Shown here one piece after another: positions 9,401 to 23,151 of a DNA stretch of 64,000 nucleotides (position 1 is the stretch's first letter; every line of letters begins with the position of its first letter). This DNA is from Marchantia polymorpha subsp. ruderalis (lineage: Eukaryota; Streptophyta; Marchantiopsida; Marchantiales; Marchantiaceae), in contig AP031356.1 of the NCBI GenBank assembly GCA_037833965.1, positions 18,002,501 to 18,066,500 on the forward strand. Direction: 5' to 3'. The position numbers were made by a program, and so were the translations under genes. The notes under the pieces were generated by a model. It made no database searches. It saw nothing but the letters and a program-made list of their open reading frames with translations, and was not told the origin of the DNA.

Positions 9401-10561
9401 CAGCTGCTGCTCCTGGCCCTGGTTCCGTGGGTTGTGCTGCTCAGCTATCTTCGGTTCAGCAAACTGTTCGGAGCATCCGGGGTCATCGCCGGTCTGACGG
9501 CAGCCATCGTCATGCTGGGAGCCGAGGGAGGAATGTCCATCCAACAACTGGCGGTTGTCAGGATCACCCAGAATTTTATCGGAGTGCTGGCTCTGATCCT
9601 CGTCGAGACGATTATCTGGCCGGAGAGAGCAGTCATTTTGTCGAGGAGAGAGTTGGTCTTGAGTTTGATCGACCTCAGGGACTGCGTCAAGGCCGTGGTC
9701 GCGGTGTATACCGGGCATCATTGCCCCGAGCATAGGAAACTCGTGGTCCTGGACATCAAGAAGCTGGAGGGCCAGATTCGTGCCAGGATTGCTGATCAGA
9801 CGATACTTCAGAGCGAGGCGGTGATGGAGCCCGAATTGTGGAGCCATCCGTTCCCGGCAGAAATATATTCCAAGCTGTTGCACATCCAAAGCCGCATGCA
9901 CGATTTGCTCCACTTCATGGTGTGCTCGCTGCACGCTGCCACCGAGGAGTGCTTGAGCGAGCAGATTCGCAAGCTGGTGGGCCCTCTCCAGACTTCGCTC
10001 GTCGCATTGGAGGACGAGGTGCTGTCGTCTCTGCATCTCCTGCAGGAGCTCCTGCAAATCGGCCCCAACACGCTCGATGTCCTGTCCAAGGCCTCGGGCT
10101 GTGACGACGAAGAAAGGCAGTTGTGTCGAATCCCATCCCGTAGCGATAAGTCTTTCAAGGATCTGCGCAAGATGCTGGGGCGAGTGCATCCTCTGCTGGT
10201 GCTGGAATGCGAGGAGAGAAACATCGATGGAACTCCGATGTCCCTGAAGAGAACGATGGATGCCTTCGAGGCCAGCTACGAGCAGGTGGTATCGGGTTTC
10301 ATCGCCAACAAGAAGGCCAATCCGGAAGCTTCCATCTTGAGCAACGCTGCCATGCTTTCTTTCAGTGCCCTCACCTTCAGCTTACAGTCTCTTCTGGGCG
10401 AGACGGTGGAGCTGGAAAAGGCAGTGCACGAGCTTCTACACTTCGAGAATCCTTGGAGCGTTCTGGACTTCTGGGAATCCTTTCCAGGTGCGGACGAAGA
10501 GTGCCCCATTTGTGTCAACGCTAATGCGCATGCACCCCACGATCATGCTCCACATGAGTGA
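6417..10561 (+). CDS. FUSC/AaeB-like membrane transporter, array copy 1 (frameshift in exon 2)
   Basis: Four exons: 6417-6575, 6840-7410, 7919-8086 and 8279-10561 (TGA), about 1059 residues. Junctions have good donors (CAG|GTAAGT, GAG|GTACTG, TTG|GTATGT) and all are phase 0. The exon 1 to 2 join and the ATG at 6417 are least certain: the GAG|GTT acceptor was chosen because the stronger CAG at 6831 gives the wrong frame. A start at ATG 6864 is the alternative. Exon 2 encodes a first hydrophobic block of about six helices; exon 4 encodes a second block at roughly residues 605-750 (FWAMVSVAFIMQNQQGGSF, then VETIIWPERA). Helix block, soluble stretch, second block, soluble C-terminus is the layout of plant FUSC/AaeB-type proteins, distantly related to ALMT. 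The bacterial relatives export aromatic acids; substrate here is unknown. A5 at 7244-7248 throws the frame by +1: MARK continues as VSLALIG only if one A is ignored. The C-terminus has CPIC and a His-rich tail. Confidence 0.75.
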
Positions 10562-11199
10562 ATTGTAAATGCACGACTTCCCCATACCTCCCCCCTGAGT
10601 GTACTTTGCGCGAATCGGTGAACACTTTGATTGCCACATTCATTTGAGGGCAAATTGCTCCGGAGAAAGCAACGGGCCTGATGTGCCAGCACTCCGAAGT
10701 GGAATTGCGGGCGCAAGCAGTGCTAGATCTTCTCTACTATACTGTACAATAGAGATTGGAAAAAATGCTACAGATCGATTACGTTGCAATTTTGTATCAT
10801 ACAGTTGGCTCGCAAGGGTAGTGCACGTTGTTCAATTTTGAGCTTGTAACAACACATTATGGATATATATGTACGAGAGGACACAACCTCGAAGTCATAA
10901 AAATTCATATATACATATAAATAAATAAATATTCGGGCTGTCGAAACTTCAATTCTACAGCCGTATATCACACGAAGCAATGTTTGGTTGTTTATCGAGT
11001 TGAAGTAAAAAGATCATTACCAAGTTTCATCAATCAGTGTCTAGAATTTAGTTGCAGCAACTACCACATCTGGTTAGTGGTCGTCTGTACTTTTACACCC
11101 CTCTACTATCCATACATCCTGGCCATGCAACGTCCTCTGGTCCCCATTCAAGGAGGGGACTTGCAGGGTATATACTGTTTCTCTTTCACGTCGCTATAC
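10562..11199. other. 3' flank of the transporter gene
   Basis: Contains overlapping AATAAA hexamers at 10920-10929, about 360 bp after the stop codon, plausible as poly(A) signals. The segment 11090-11199 is the 110-bp block that is perfectly kept at the end of the array. No supported coding frame. Confidence 0.5.
10920..10929 (+). terminator. Candidate poly(A) signal of the transporter
   Basis: Two overlapping AATAAA hexamers in an AT-rich run 3' of the TGA at 10561. Position and motif only. Equivalent sites exist at +11669 and +23334, and near 45918 in the diverged last copy. Confidence 0.4.
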
Positions 11200-11482
11200 T
11201 CCGGCCCAATGTGCATATATCTGCAAATTTGCCCACCTGTCACATTTCACATGATATTTAATGTGCAACAATTAGATGTTTCAGATAAAATCTCTCTAGC
11301 CCTCAGCTTCGACGAACTATTTTAGCGAAATACTTGTAGGGCTAATTGAAAGTACTTGTCAAATGAAGCCAATCTCTGTGATTTCTACTCTTACTAAAGA
11401 CTGAGGCTCAAAGCAATTCTAAACCATCATCTCAAGAGAATCCGAGTAAGGAGTTGCAATTAGGACTTACTGAAGTGCCTGC

Positions 11483-11908
11483 TCACCCTAAAGTGAGCCC
11501 TGCTGCTAACATGGTCGAGATGTGCGTATCCACGACTGAGTGCTCCTTGGAAACGCCCAAGTCCGCTAATTTGGCGACCAGATTCTCATCCAGCAGGATA
11601 TTGGCCGGTTTCACGCCTCTGTATCTGAACGACAGGTGGGTCCTGCACATGAGCACATCAGCCTCCGACTGCGAACAATATCGAATGAACTTGGAGGTGG
11701 TCGGACTCAACGAGTTGTTTTCACCTACCAGATGTGAATAGCCCATGCAATGGGTGAAAAGAATTCTTGTCGGTGAAAAAAAATTCAGTCTGATTATGCT
11801 CCGCTCAGCCTCTGCACCAAACTGTCTGCCCAGTTTCACAAAATATGTTTCATCATCTTCTTCTGAGACGCCAGCCAGAGGCATGTGATACCTGTAGAAG
11901 TTCCTCAA
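11483..11908 (-). pseudogene. Receptor-like kinase fragment, copy 2
   Basis: Open frame of 141 codons whose last third reads GVKPANILLDENLVAKLADL followed by GVSKE. This is the catalytic-loop to activation-segment part of a plant receptor-like Ser/Thr kinase (subdomains VIb-VII). The usual HRD catalytic triplet is RYRG here and DFG is DLG, so the invariant catalytic Asp of HRD is missing. There is no glycine loop, no recognisable VAIK lysine, no APE motif and no C-lobe. The upstream half has only weak resemblance to a kinase N-lobe. A typical domain is about 270 residues, so this is a dead fragment. It lies just inside the left boundary of the tandem unit and was carried along with the amplification. 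Homology to RLKs is motif recognition; loss of function is inferred from the missing parts. Confidence 0.6.
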
Positions 11909-12651
11909 TAAAGCTCGTCCAGACTACTGCATTAGACTTCCTGCACTTCATTCTGTCCTACAGCGGAAGCAGGGACAAAGTAATAAGCAAGGTACAGGTC
12001 TAGCGAGTTTTAACTTTTTGGTCCAAATACAAGATTGTACCAAAAAGACAGATTGTGTAAAACTGTTTCATATGCTGATCAGATCTTGCTGAACTGCACG
12101 TATATAATTTACATGCATTTGTCGTTTCTTTCAATTACCGCCTGCATCTAGATACTTAATGGAACTACGGGAATCAAGCAACAGGATGCTCAAGCATATT
12201 ATCACACATAGTTTATGGAAGGAAGAAACTCAACAAATTCAATTCACCGTGAGGTGTTTCATCAACTCAGAGATGACGCACAGAAGACAATGATAGCAAT
12301 TATCTAGAATGAGATCGAAACCAGACAATACGCCGTCTGGACTTGCGGATCACCAAGTATCCGGATATTTCAAACTAGCTCACAGATCACAAAAAGCCGC
12401 CAACATCTGAACAGTGGAGAATCAGTGCGGCGGTGACAGGACTCAAGAGACCGAATTCTTGATCGAGAGAAGCCGGTGAGTCTTAAGTTCGTTGGCTAAG
12501 CAGAAGAGAGCTCTCGAGAAAAAGACATCAGAAATAAATGTTGATGGTGGAATGTGCGCAAAAGTAAGTGTCTTTACGATGTAGGTCAACCGTACACTGC
12601 AAAATAAGGGAAAATCTGTTAGAAATCAAAGAGACCTATTCTCTGAATGGA

Positions 12652-14777
12652 CCAAGAGTCCACAGAGGCATGTGATGCCTCTGTGGACTCTTGGCGTTTC
12701 TTATTACAAACCCACGAGCTTGACATCGATGAACAGGTTTAATTCATGTTAATTACACTCCAGTTCATCAAAAAGCACTAGACTCTAAGATCGACATAAG
12801 AAGCATTTTGACAACTTTCTATACGAAGCGAATGAGTCCGGGAAGATGTCGTTTATTATCTGATCAGGCCGCATCGAGTTCAGCATCCTCCGATCGAGTT
12901 CAGCATCCGAGTACTCCAATTTCGGGTGGTACAACACCTCTGATCCGTTTATTGCAGCAATAAGGACAATCCAAATCGAAATGATGTTCGATTTGGATTG
13001 TCCTTATTGCTGCAATAAATAGTATACTCAATCGGTCGGTCAGTTGTACACATGCACATCGACAGTTCTGAGTACACATTGCAAGTGCTTGAAAATTACA
13101 CGGTGAAGTTCCAACTCCCACGATAATGAGGATGTAATTTTGCTGTTCCCTGAGCTGATACCACAACTCGTGCGTAAGTCGCGCTTCAAATTGAATTACT
13201 GACCACGCGTTTCGCGTGGTCAGTGTTTAAATTTGAAGCCCGAACGTTTCGCTGTCCAGATGTTCTGCGGAAGAGTTTCACGGGAAGTCTGAGTTTCGCA
13301 GGAGCCCATAGCCCCAAGAGCATACGTTGGACAAATACCGATGGTTCCAAAGTTTCATCAAACCTAGCGCATCATCATGAAGGCAACGCACGCCCAGGCG
13401 TATATTGCAACGGTGACATCTCTCCAGGAAATATCCCCTTCCACTTGCTATTTGATTCTTTCTTCGGACCCCTTGAATAATAGAATTGTAGAGCCAGTGC
13501 TGAGAATTCCTACATTAAAATCCATACGAATGTTATGTACTTTTCCACATCTAAATTAGAGTCAGCTGTCACGATATACTTGAATCTTGAAATTCGCAGG
13601 ATAAACGAGAGTTAGTTCCAAAAGCTGGGTCCAAGAAACGCACACGATTGTTTTGCAGAGCTTAAGCTATGAACTACTGCCCCAAAAGCACAGGCATCGA
13701 GTACTTTGGCAGGCAAAAGGGCGAAAAGCATCCGAGTTGCAAAATCCACCTGCAACAGGCGGGTGATGACGGCTTCAGCTGCGCCAGTTATACTCATCAA
13801 GGTAGCCAGCGCCTCATTGTCGACGGCCCCATTTCCCTCGCCAGCAACCTAAAGCATCTAGCGGCGACTGAAAATCCGACAATTCTCAGGTGTGGGCAAA
13901 TCTTTCAACTATCTGACTTCCTGGACGCGGAAACCGATCCAGAACTGCGCCAAGGATCCGAACTCATAACACCACCGGCGTGTGCACTTTCTCCGGTACC
14001 CTTTTCCTCGCTAGAGTCACTCTTGCGAGGAAAAAGATACAGAGAGAGGGCACACTCTTGAGTCACAGAGGTCCGCCACAATCGGTGATGTAGAATGTGA
14101 GTGCAGAGCTCAGCACTCAGATTCTAGATCAAGGAATGAGAGATTCTCTTACGTCTGTCAATTTAAGCTCGGGCTGATTGATGGTAGCGCCCGAATCCGT
14201 TTTGCGATGTGATCCCCCCACACGTACAATTCTGAGGGCAACTGTCTGATAAATGTTTGCCCTCAGAATTGTACGTGGCGCGGAATCAATGAATGGCGCA
14301 CTGTCGGCGTCACTGACAACATTTCGAAATATCATTAAACGTTGTTCAGCGCATTCAACGTTGACAGATTCAAACGCTATTCAAATCTGTGAGTTACAAT
14401 TACGGGTTTGAACGCGTGTAAATTTTCTTCCACTTTTGGCTACGCGGGAGAAACTTGTATAAATGCACCGGCAGTCGTCACAATTCACACTCTCACGGAC
14501 TACAGTTCAGCTGGCACTTGTGACCTGCACGGTAGACCGTACCTCCGAGCTGCAATTATTTTCCTGAGTACAGGAATAAGTAAATAACCAAATAACTGAA
14601 CCTGCTTGTATTTCTTCTATGACTTGACTTTTTTGGGTTCTTTTTCTCCCTATGTAACCAAGGCTACATCGCACGAGAGGATGTAACCTTGGTTACATAG
14701 GGAGAAAAAGAACCCAATGAAACTTCATCGCTCTCGTGCATTCTATGAGAATCGCACAAGAGCGATGAAGTTTCATT
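12652..14777. repeat. Hairpin cluster A-F in tandem unit 2
   Basis: Hairpins at 12652-12694, 12948-13019, 13183-13239, 14221-14277, 14633-14717 and 14716-14777, identical to those of unit 1. The spacer holds the same unrecognised short frames. Confidence 0.9.
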
Positions 14778-17700
14778 GCAAGAAATGCAATGAGGCTTTT
14801 CTTAGGTGTAGTAAGTTGCACTCATGAAAGCAAAACTACTCTCTGCGCCGGGTGTTGGACTTCAATGAAAGATGCCAAAAACAGATTATAAGTTTTCCTT
14901 ATAGACAAGAGTGACGACTCCATGCCGGAGTAAAGAGGCTGTAATATGCATCTCGATCGACTGAAACTGTATTGACCTACGTGGATAAACGTGAATGGTT
15001 GTAGCCTGCAACCATCCAGTGTTGCCGCACAACCAAATTTTTCGAGGCATGCCCGTGCCCCCATGCCCGTATCACAAAATATATATATATATATATATAT
15101 ATATTCTATCCATCGAAAATGTACGTAGGTGAAATTCAAACCGAAAAGCTCCTATAACTTTGTTTCCACGTACGTACATGCGTTGCATGGAAGAATGCAA
15201 ATAATGCATGCCCCCTGCCCTCGCCCGGGGGCATGCCTTTCAGGTTGTGCCTCCAACACTAGTTGCAAGCCAACTTACCCATCAAATTAGTTGCCATCAA
15301 ATTACTATTTCAGCGGAAGGTCACGAGTACTACATTGTCCACGTGAAAACAATTCGTGTTTTGGTCTACAACCTGAACCGAATGCTCATGGATAAGGTGC
15401 AGATAACTCCCTTTCCTTCCCAGCTCAAGACTAACCTCATTTTTTATAGCTTCCAGCTTTACAACTTCAAATTATCTTGTGCTCAATTCTTGCAGATTTC
15501 CATAAGAAAGTTTATTCCAAAAGATGCAAATTGATTGCATGAATTTCAACATTTTTCAGAAAGACATCATAAATGATATAAGCGATTTATAGCCTGATTG
15601 CTTATTTCTAAATGTTAGTGTTTCTATTCATGATTATTTATGATTCCAAAAAAAAATTTGTAAATATTGATATTTTTCACTTGCATGTTTGACCAATGTT
15701 CATGTAAAATTTTAAGAACCTCAAACATAGAAGTGATTGGATTCCACCTAAGTTCATTTATGTTTCATACATAAAATGAACATCTCAAGACTAACCTCAT
15801 TTTTCTTTTATAGCTTCCGTTTTTATCTTGTGCTCAATTCTTGCAGATTTACATAAGAAAGTTTATTCCAAAAGATGCAAATTGATTGCATGAGTTTTAA
15901 TATTTTTCAGAAAGACATCACAAATGATATAAGCAATTTATAACCTGATTTCTTGTTTCTAAATGTTAGTGTTTCTATTCATGATTATCTACAATTCCAA
16001 ACAAAAAAAAATGTAAAAATTGATGTTTTTTCACTTGCATGTTTGACCAATGTTCATATAAAATTTCAAGAACCTCAAACATAGAAGTGATTTTTTCTAG
16101 ATAAAAATTTATTTATTATTTCTTCGCATTTATTTTAGATAATTACTTAGATCTCATTGAAAAATCTGTACTATTGTAAATGGAGCCTATCATTTTCAAA
16201 AATCGGCGGTATTCGAATGATGATATACATCCTTACTCTGGTTCATAACTCATAGCACTAGTGTGGTGTTAGAAAATAATTCTCAGAATGATATTTGAAT
16301 TCTCGAATTTTCAACACCTAGAACAATCCAGAATTAACCTCATCAGTTTCTTTTTTCATGGGAGTGAACGAAGACACCGGTATAAATGGTTAAATTCTAG
16401 ATATGTAACATTTCCCGAAGACCCCTGAGGTTATAAGCGCCACCGAAATTCTTGTCATCCCGGCTGTTGTGATGCGCTGAATCGTGCCTGCATCCGTAGA
16501 CGAAAAAATAGGTTAAAGCTTCAATAGGAAGACGAGAGATGTGGATTGGCAGTTGTTAGACTGGAAATCATTTCAGATACATGTCTCTAAGTTGCAAACC
16601 TCTTATATTTTCAAGCTAAGTCGAGAACAAAAGTACAAAGAGATGCATGCCCTCTAGTGTAGACTGGTAGGCCATGCCATGGTATTGAACGGGGGGTTAC
16701 GACTAACAAAAGGAGAAATGGCAAAGCAAACTGGAACTCTCTGTTTAATCTTGAAAGACTAGAAAGCTAGTAATAAAAGTCAACCAAAATCCTTTTGCGA
16801 GCCTATTGAGGTGAAAGCCTTAATAGGCTGCCCTTCACCAGTTCTCCACGTCAGAGTTGCCAAGTCAGTGCTCGCATCCCATCATCTCATCATCTTTCAC
16901 CCACGCCATTCTTCGACCTTATTACCTTGGACCCAGGTCTGCTCTTCTTCGGGTGTTCCATTCCTGTCCAACTTTTTTCATTTGGTCATGGGACCTGTCG
17001 AACTTGAGTGCAAATGCAATGTGGACTCTGTTTTGCTACATTTGTGTTAAAAGATGTGTTAAAAGCTTTGTGTGGAGAGATCAATAAGAATTCGAGAGCG
17101 AAGATTCAAACTACAGTACAAAGATACGTACGGTTCTGACGGGGTTCGCAGGCGGCCAGGCGCTCGGGCGCAGATCAATCAAGACCTTGGAGGTCGGTGT
17201 GAGCGCATAGAGGCCAAGAGGCGCCTCAGCGCAGATGAGTCAAGACCTTTTCGGGAGCCTAAAGTCGCAATTAGTCAAGACCTTGGAGGTCCGTGGGAGC
17301 GCATAGAGGCCAAGACGCGCCCCAGCGCAAATCAGTCAAGATCCTTGCGGGGCAATGTTCGGGGCGAGAGACAGCTGCTTCCAATTTATACGCCCGCCTG
17401 CGCCTACAGAGGCATCCCTGCTTCTTGGGTGAACGTATGGCATCAGACATGTGTCACTAGCTCGAATTCAAATTCGAGTTTGAATTTGACCGGCCCACAC
17501 GCGGGCTGTTTGTCATGGGGCCGAGCAACGGTACCGTCGGAAATTCCTTATTTAAAGCTGGTGGGGCCGGGGCGATTAGGGACGAGGGAGTTAGAGTGTG
17601 CTTGTTTTAAGCTCTCGTGTCTTTGGACAACCGTCAGCAGAGCATGATGGTATTTGTTGGCCTGGATGCTTCGTGAGTCTGAGTGTGTGCTTGTATTCCA

Positions 17701-18085
17701 CTGGGCTCTCGGAGGGCGACTGGCGGTGGACTTGTTCTCCTTGCTCTACCGGACGATCGTTCCCGTGCCCAGGGAACGATCGTCCAGTAGAGCAAGGTCA
17801 ATCACTTTGAGGAATTTGCAAGGTCATATGGTGTCGACATATTCTGTCCGGAGTGACAGAATTTGTTCGTTCGATTGACGAAATTTGCTCTGCTATATGT
17901 GGACGAGAGAATTTGGCAGTTCCTTTCCGACGAGCACATCGATAGAATACGAGCATTCCTGCCGCCGTCGAGCCTGTTCGCTTCCGTGCGCAGGCGGTGG
18001 AACCTGAGAGGGAGGCTCGGAGGCGGAGACGGTATCTGATGGGATAATGTGGATGAAGCGCACAGACTTGGTATAAAGAGCTGCC

Positions 18086-21000
18086 ATGGGGGAATTCGAG
18101 TCACAATCCGACGCCTGGGAAGCTAGGAAGTCCGATTGCGATTCTATGCCGCCCCCGGTTCCGATTCCGAGTCGAAGGGTGGCGAGACTCAGTCCATCGC
18201 TGAAACGAGAAAAACTGACAGCGCTCCCTCGTCGATCTGAACAGGTAAGTCCAAGCTGGATGCCTCTCGCCCGCCAAGTATAAAGTGCACGGAGACTCGA
18301 GCGAAATTCGCCAAGGCCCGATCTTCTTGGTCGAATCTGTGTGGGAGCCCGATCTTTGTTGTCGAATGAAAACGACGGGAGGGGTCGGAGAGGTAGAGGA
18401 AGAGCTAGGCTCTTCAGGAAAAGAAAAAATTAATTTTCTCACGATAGAATTTTGTTTGTGGGTGTTGGCACGATTGAACTTTTTTTGTGGGCGTCGGCAG
18501 GAACGGAGGTTAAGGCCAAGTACGAGGGCGTCATGGCGCGTCTCAAATCCCGCTTGGAATTGTCTCTTTACGGCAAGAGATTTTTCCAGCGAATGCAGGT
18601 GGCGCTGCGAAGTGGATGGGCGTGCTTGTTTGCAGGATGCGTCGTGCAATTCGGCTCGCCCATGAACCACTGGCTGGCCATTCCCTTCTTCTCTCTAGTC
18701 ATCTGCCTGAATATCATCGACTCGAGCATTGGCGCAGTTCTGCGAACTTCTGTCAGTGTCGTGGTCGGGATGCTGGAAGCCATGACGGCCGGGACTCTCC
18801 TTTATTTGATTCTCGGGACCGACATGTCGCTGGTGTTGACCATTTTTTGCGTCTTCGTCTGCAGCTTCTGCGTAGCTTATCCGACGAGGCTGGTCGGTCA
18901 AGAGATGGCCAGAAAAAGTGTCGCTTGCGCTCATAGGAATAATTTTCACGGGCGCATACAATGGAATGAACGACGGGAGCCTTTTATTTCTCGTCCGACT
19001 GATGTGCACGACGATGTTTGGAGTCTTTTGCGCCCTTCTCGCGGTTTGCATTCCAGTTCCCGGGCTAGCCTTTTGGGAGGTACTGTCAAGCTTCTCTCCC
19101 CTTACATATTGCACTGCAAGCACATTCAGCGCAAACCTCTCCCCTTCCATACTGCTGCTCGGAGTTTCTTCCTCCGACTCTTCAAATTTTCGAATATGAC
19201 AAGTTGCTGCTGTTGTTTCGGTTCTTGTGGTTCTCGTGCATTCATGGGTCCAAATAAAGTTCTGCTCCATCAGGTGATTTATGAAGAGATTCCCAGAAGA
19301 CCATGGCATTGCGCAAGTTCTGTCCTACGAGATACTCTACCCGCCCTTCTGTGCTAGCCTGGTCGAGAGGGTACTTTTCCCCCTTCCTTCCTGCCATGGC
19401 GAATCGAAAGGGTCCGGAACTTAGCAATCTCTTTATGTTCAGTTCCAGATTACAATTTAGGTTCCTGATTCACAAGCCCTTTACCTGCAGTCCCGTCATT
19501 CCCGTCCATTGACTTGTCGAATCCATAATTCCGTCGCGGCGGTGAAAATGTGATCTGAGCTTGACCTTATTTCACTTCTCAATTAAGGTGCGGGACAGCG
19601 CTAAGTCCACTGTGAAGGGAGCCTCGAAACTCTACAGGACGTTGACGGAGGCATTTTGCGCCAAGGAAGTGAGCAAGATGTCGTCAATTTTTCTGCACGC
19701 TAAATTCCTGGCGAAAACAGCTGCAATCAGTCTGGAGGATCATAATAATAAATTGGTATGTCGTCACCATTGACAATGTCGATTCCATACGCGGTGAGAT
19801 TACAGAGAAAATACAGCAGCCCTGCCTGATCCTTGCAAGTAAGCGGAGAGTTTGTGAACGAGTGACATCGAGAATTGTGTCAGGTTCTGGCTGGACCTCT
19901 ACATTCAAGTTATCCATTCTTCATGACGTTGTGTTTTGTACCACCAGGGCGATGCCTACTGGGAGTTGCGAGGGCTGAACATAATCCCATCACTGAAGCG
20001 GATGACCGAGGGGCTGAATGTGCTCAAACTGCACATGATGGGCATGTGCATGGCCCTGCAGTCAGGACTGATTTTGCAGTACATGCCCGGGACGATGGTT
20101 GTGATTCTGAAGGACAACTTGAAACGCCTCGTAGATCGCAGCAAGCAGATGCTTGATCTCACAGTGAGGTTGAAGAAGTCCAAGTCGGCACTGATCCTCA
20201 AAGAATCGCTGCTGGAATTGGCTAAGAAAGATCTGAACTCTTTTGACCATACCCTGAAGGAAGCTAGAGAGAAGAGTTACTACATCAAGCTCAAAGACGA
20301 GGATGAAAGCCTCCACAAGATCATCACCAACGCCAATCCAGAGGAGCAAATCACTGCTGCCGACAAGGGAGTGAAAAACCTCTTCCAAAGCATGGTGCCC
20401 ACTTACTTTTTCCTCTTCAACCTCAGACTCTACTACACGGAGACGATGCAGATGCTCGACTGCGGAGAGGTGGCCGACCCCATCCAAGACATCGGCAACA
20501 CAAGCTTCCACATGCCCGTGCTGCACCACGAGGTCCAGGACGGGCTTGCCGATACAGTGCAGGTGGTGGTGACTCCCGTGTCCGAGGAGGAGGCCAGAGA
20601 GCCGCTCAAGAATCCCATGCATAGAGCGGAGCATGTAGTTCCTCTGGGCGACGAGAAGGATGCCGGACTAGCAGCAGATCCACAGCACGCGACGTTCAGC
20701 AGGACTCTGTCCAACCCCATCACATTCAAGTGCATGGTGTGCCAGCGCCTGAAGAAAGAGCAGGCGGCCGCAGGACCTCAGGAGGACATAGCGGATGCTC
20801 CTTTGACGTGGTTAGTGAAGCAAGGGTGGAAGCGGTTCAAGCGAGAGCAGGCCCTCAGGGCTTTCAAGGTCTCGTTGGCTATGTCGCTTGCCGCCCTGGC
20901 AGGCTGCATGTACAACGAGGCCTACGCATTCTGGGCCATGGTGTCGGTGGCCTTCATCATGCAGAACCAACAGGGCGGATCGTTCCGCATGGCTAATCTC

Positions 21001-22230
21001 AGGCTTCAGGGGACCGTGCTCGGGTCCATTTACGCGTATTTGATGTTGAATCTGATGAGCAAGCATCCCCAGCTGCTGCTCCTGGCCCTGGTTCCGTGGG
21101 TTGTGCTGCTCAGCTATCTTCGGTTCAGCAAACTGTTCGGAGCATCCGGGGTCATCGCCGGTCTGACGGCAGCCATCGTCATGCTGGGAGCCGAGGGAGG
21201 AATGTCCATCCAACAACTGGCGGTTGTCAGGATCACCCAGAATTTTATCGGAGTGCTGGCTCTGATCCTCGTCGAGACGATTATCTGGCCGGAGAGAGCA
21301 GTCATTTTGTCGAGGAGAGAGTTGGTCTTGAGTTTGATCGACCTCAGGGACTGCGTCAAGGCCGTGGTCGCGGTGTATACCGGGCATCATTGCCCCGAGC
21401 ATAGGAAACTCGTGGTCCTGGACATCAAGAAGCTGGAGGGCCAGATTCGTGCCAGGATTGCTGATCAGACGATACTTCAGAGCGAGGCGGTGATGGAGCC
21501 CGAATTGTGGAGCCATCCGTTCCCGGCAGAAATATATTCCAAGCTGTTGCACATCCAAAGCCGCATGCACGATTTGCTCCACTTCATGGTGTGCTCGCTG
21601 CACGCTGCCACCGAGGAGTGCTTGAGCGAGCAGATTCGCAAGCTGGTGGGCCCTCTCCAGACTTCGCTCGTCGCATTGGAGGACGAGGTGCTGTCGTCTC
21701 TGCATCTCCTGCAGGAGCTCCTGCAAATCGGCCCCAACACGCTCGATGTCCTGTCCAAGGCCTCGGGCTGTGACGACGAAGAAAGGCAGTTGTGTCGAAT
21801 CCCATCCCGTAGCGATAAGTCTTTCAAGGATCTGCGCAAGATGCTGGGGCGAGTGCATCCTCTGCTGGTGCTGGAATGCGAGGAGAGAAACATCGATGGA
21901 ACTCCGATGTCCCTGAAGAGAACGATGGATGCCTTCGAGGCCAGCTACGAGCAGGTGGTATCGGGTTTCATCGCCAACAAGAAGGCCAATCCGGAAGCTT
22001 CCATCTTGAGCAACGCTGCCATGCTTTCTTTCAGTGCCCTCACCTTCAGCTTACAGTCTCTTCTGGGCGAGACGGTGGAGCTGGAAAAGGCAGTGCACGA
22101 GCTTCTACACTTCGAGAATCCTTGGAGCGTTCTGGACTTCTGGGAATCCTTTCCAGGTGCGGACGAAGAGTGCCCCATTTGTGTCAACGCTAATGCGCAT
22201 GCACCCCACGATCATGCTCCACATGAGTGA
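18086..22230 (+). CDS. FUSC/AaeB-like membrane transporter, array copy 2 (same frameshift)
   Basis: Exons 18086-18244, 18509-19079, 19588-19755 and 19948-22230. The coding sequence appears identical to copy 1, including the A5 run in exon 2 (18913-18917) that shifts the frame between MARK and VSLALIG. The upstream region including hairpin H and the candidate TATA box is also duplicated, so each copy carries its own promoter region rather than depending on a shared one. Exon 1 and the start codon carry the same uncertainty as in copy 1. Confidence 0.75.
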
Positions 22231-23151
22231 ATTGTAAATGCACGACTTCCCCATACCTCCCCCCTGAGTGTACTTTGCGCGAATCGGTGAACACTTTGAT
22301 TGCCACATTCATTTGAGGGCAAATTGCTCCGGAGAAAGCAACGGGCCTGATGTGCCAGCACTCCGAAGTGGAATTGCGGGCGCAAGCAGTGCTAGATCTT
22401 CTCTACTATACTGTACAATAGAGATTGGAAAAAATGCTACAGATCGATTACGTTGCAATTTTGTATCATACAGTTGGCTCGCAAGGGTAGTGCACGTTGT
22501 TCAATTTTGAGCTTGTAACAACACATTATGGATATATATGTACGAGAGGACACAACCTCGAAGTCATAAAAATTCATATATACATATAAATAAATAAATA
22601 TTCGGGCTGTCGAAACTTCAATTCTACAGCCGTATATCACACGAAGCAATGTTTGGTTGTTTATCGAGTTGAAGTAAAAAGATCATTACCAAGTTTCATC
22701 AATCAGTGTCTAGAATTTAGTTGCAGCAACTACCACATCTGGTTAGTGGTCGTCTGTACTTTTACACCCCTCTACTATCCATACATCCTGGCCATGCAAC
22801 GTCCTCTGGTCCCCATTCAAGGAGGGGACTTGCAGGGTATATACTGTTTCTCTTTCACGTCGCTATACTCCGGCCCAATGTGCATATATCTGCAAATTTG
22901 CCCACCTGTCACATTTCACATGATATTTAATGTGCAACAATTAGATGTTTCAGATAAAATCTCTCTAGCCCTCAGCTTCGACGAACTATTTTAGCGAAAT
23001 ACTTGTAGGGCTAATTGAAAGTACTTGTCAAATGAAGCCAATCTCTGTGATTTCTACTCTTACTAAAGACTGAGGCTCAAAGCAATTCTAAACCATCATC
23101 TCAAGAGAATCCGAGTAAGGAGTTGCAATTAGGACTTACTGAAGTGCCTGC

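Larger units (their letters stand above)
1..11199. repeat. Tandem unit copy 1 (left end cut by window)
   Basis: First visible copy of the tandem unit. Base 1 matches bases 11670, 23339 and 35004, giving periods of 11669, 11669 and 11665. The unit boundary is placed after 11199 because the last copy loses similarity at the equivalent point (46194). With that phase a unit runs from a receptor-kinase fragment (minus) through the hairpin region to the FUSC transporter gene and its 3' flank. About 470 bp of the left end of this copy lie outside the window. Confidence 0.95.
11200..22868. repeat. Tandem unit copy 2 (11669 bp)
   Basis: Complete second copy. Where compared by eye it is identical to copy 1, including the 12-repeat TA tract at 15080-15104. 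It contains every feature described for copy 1 at +11669. Copy 1 joins copy 2 with no spacer. Confidence 0.95.

Noticed and set aside
9143-10189. 348-codon open frame on the minus strand inside transporter exon 4
   Set aside because: It is antisense to a frame with clear membrane-protein features. Its composition (His, Gln and Leu runs) is what the complement of that exon gives, and it has no family motif. The same holds for its copies.
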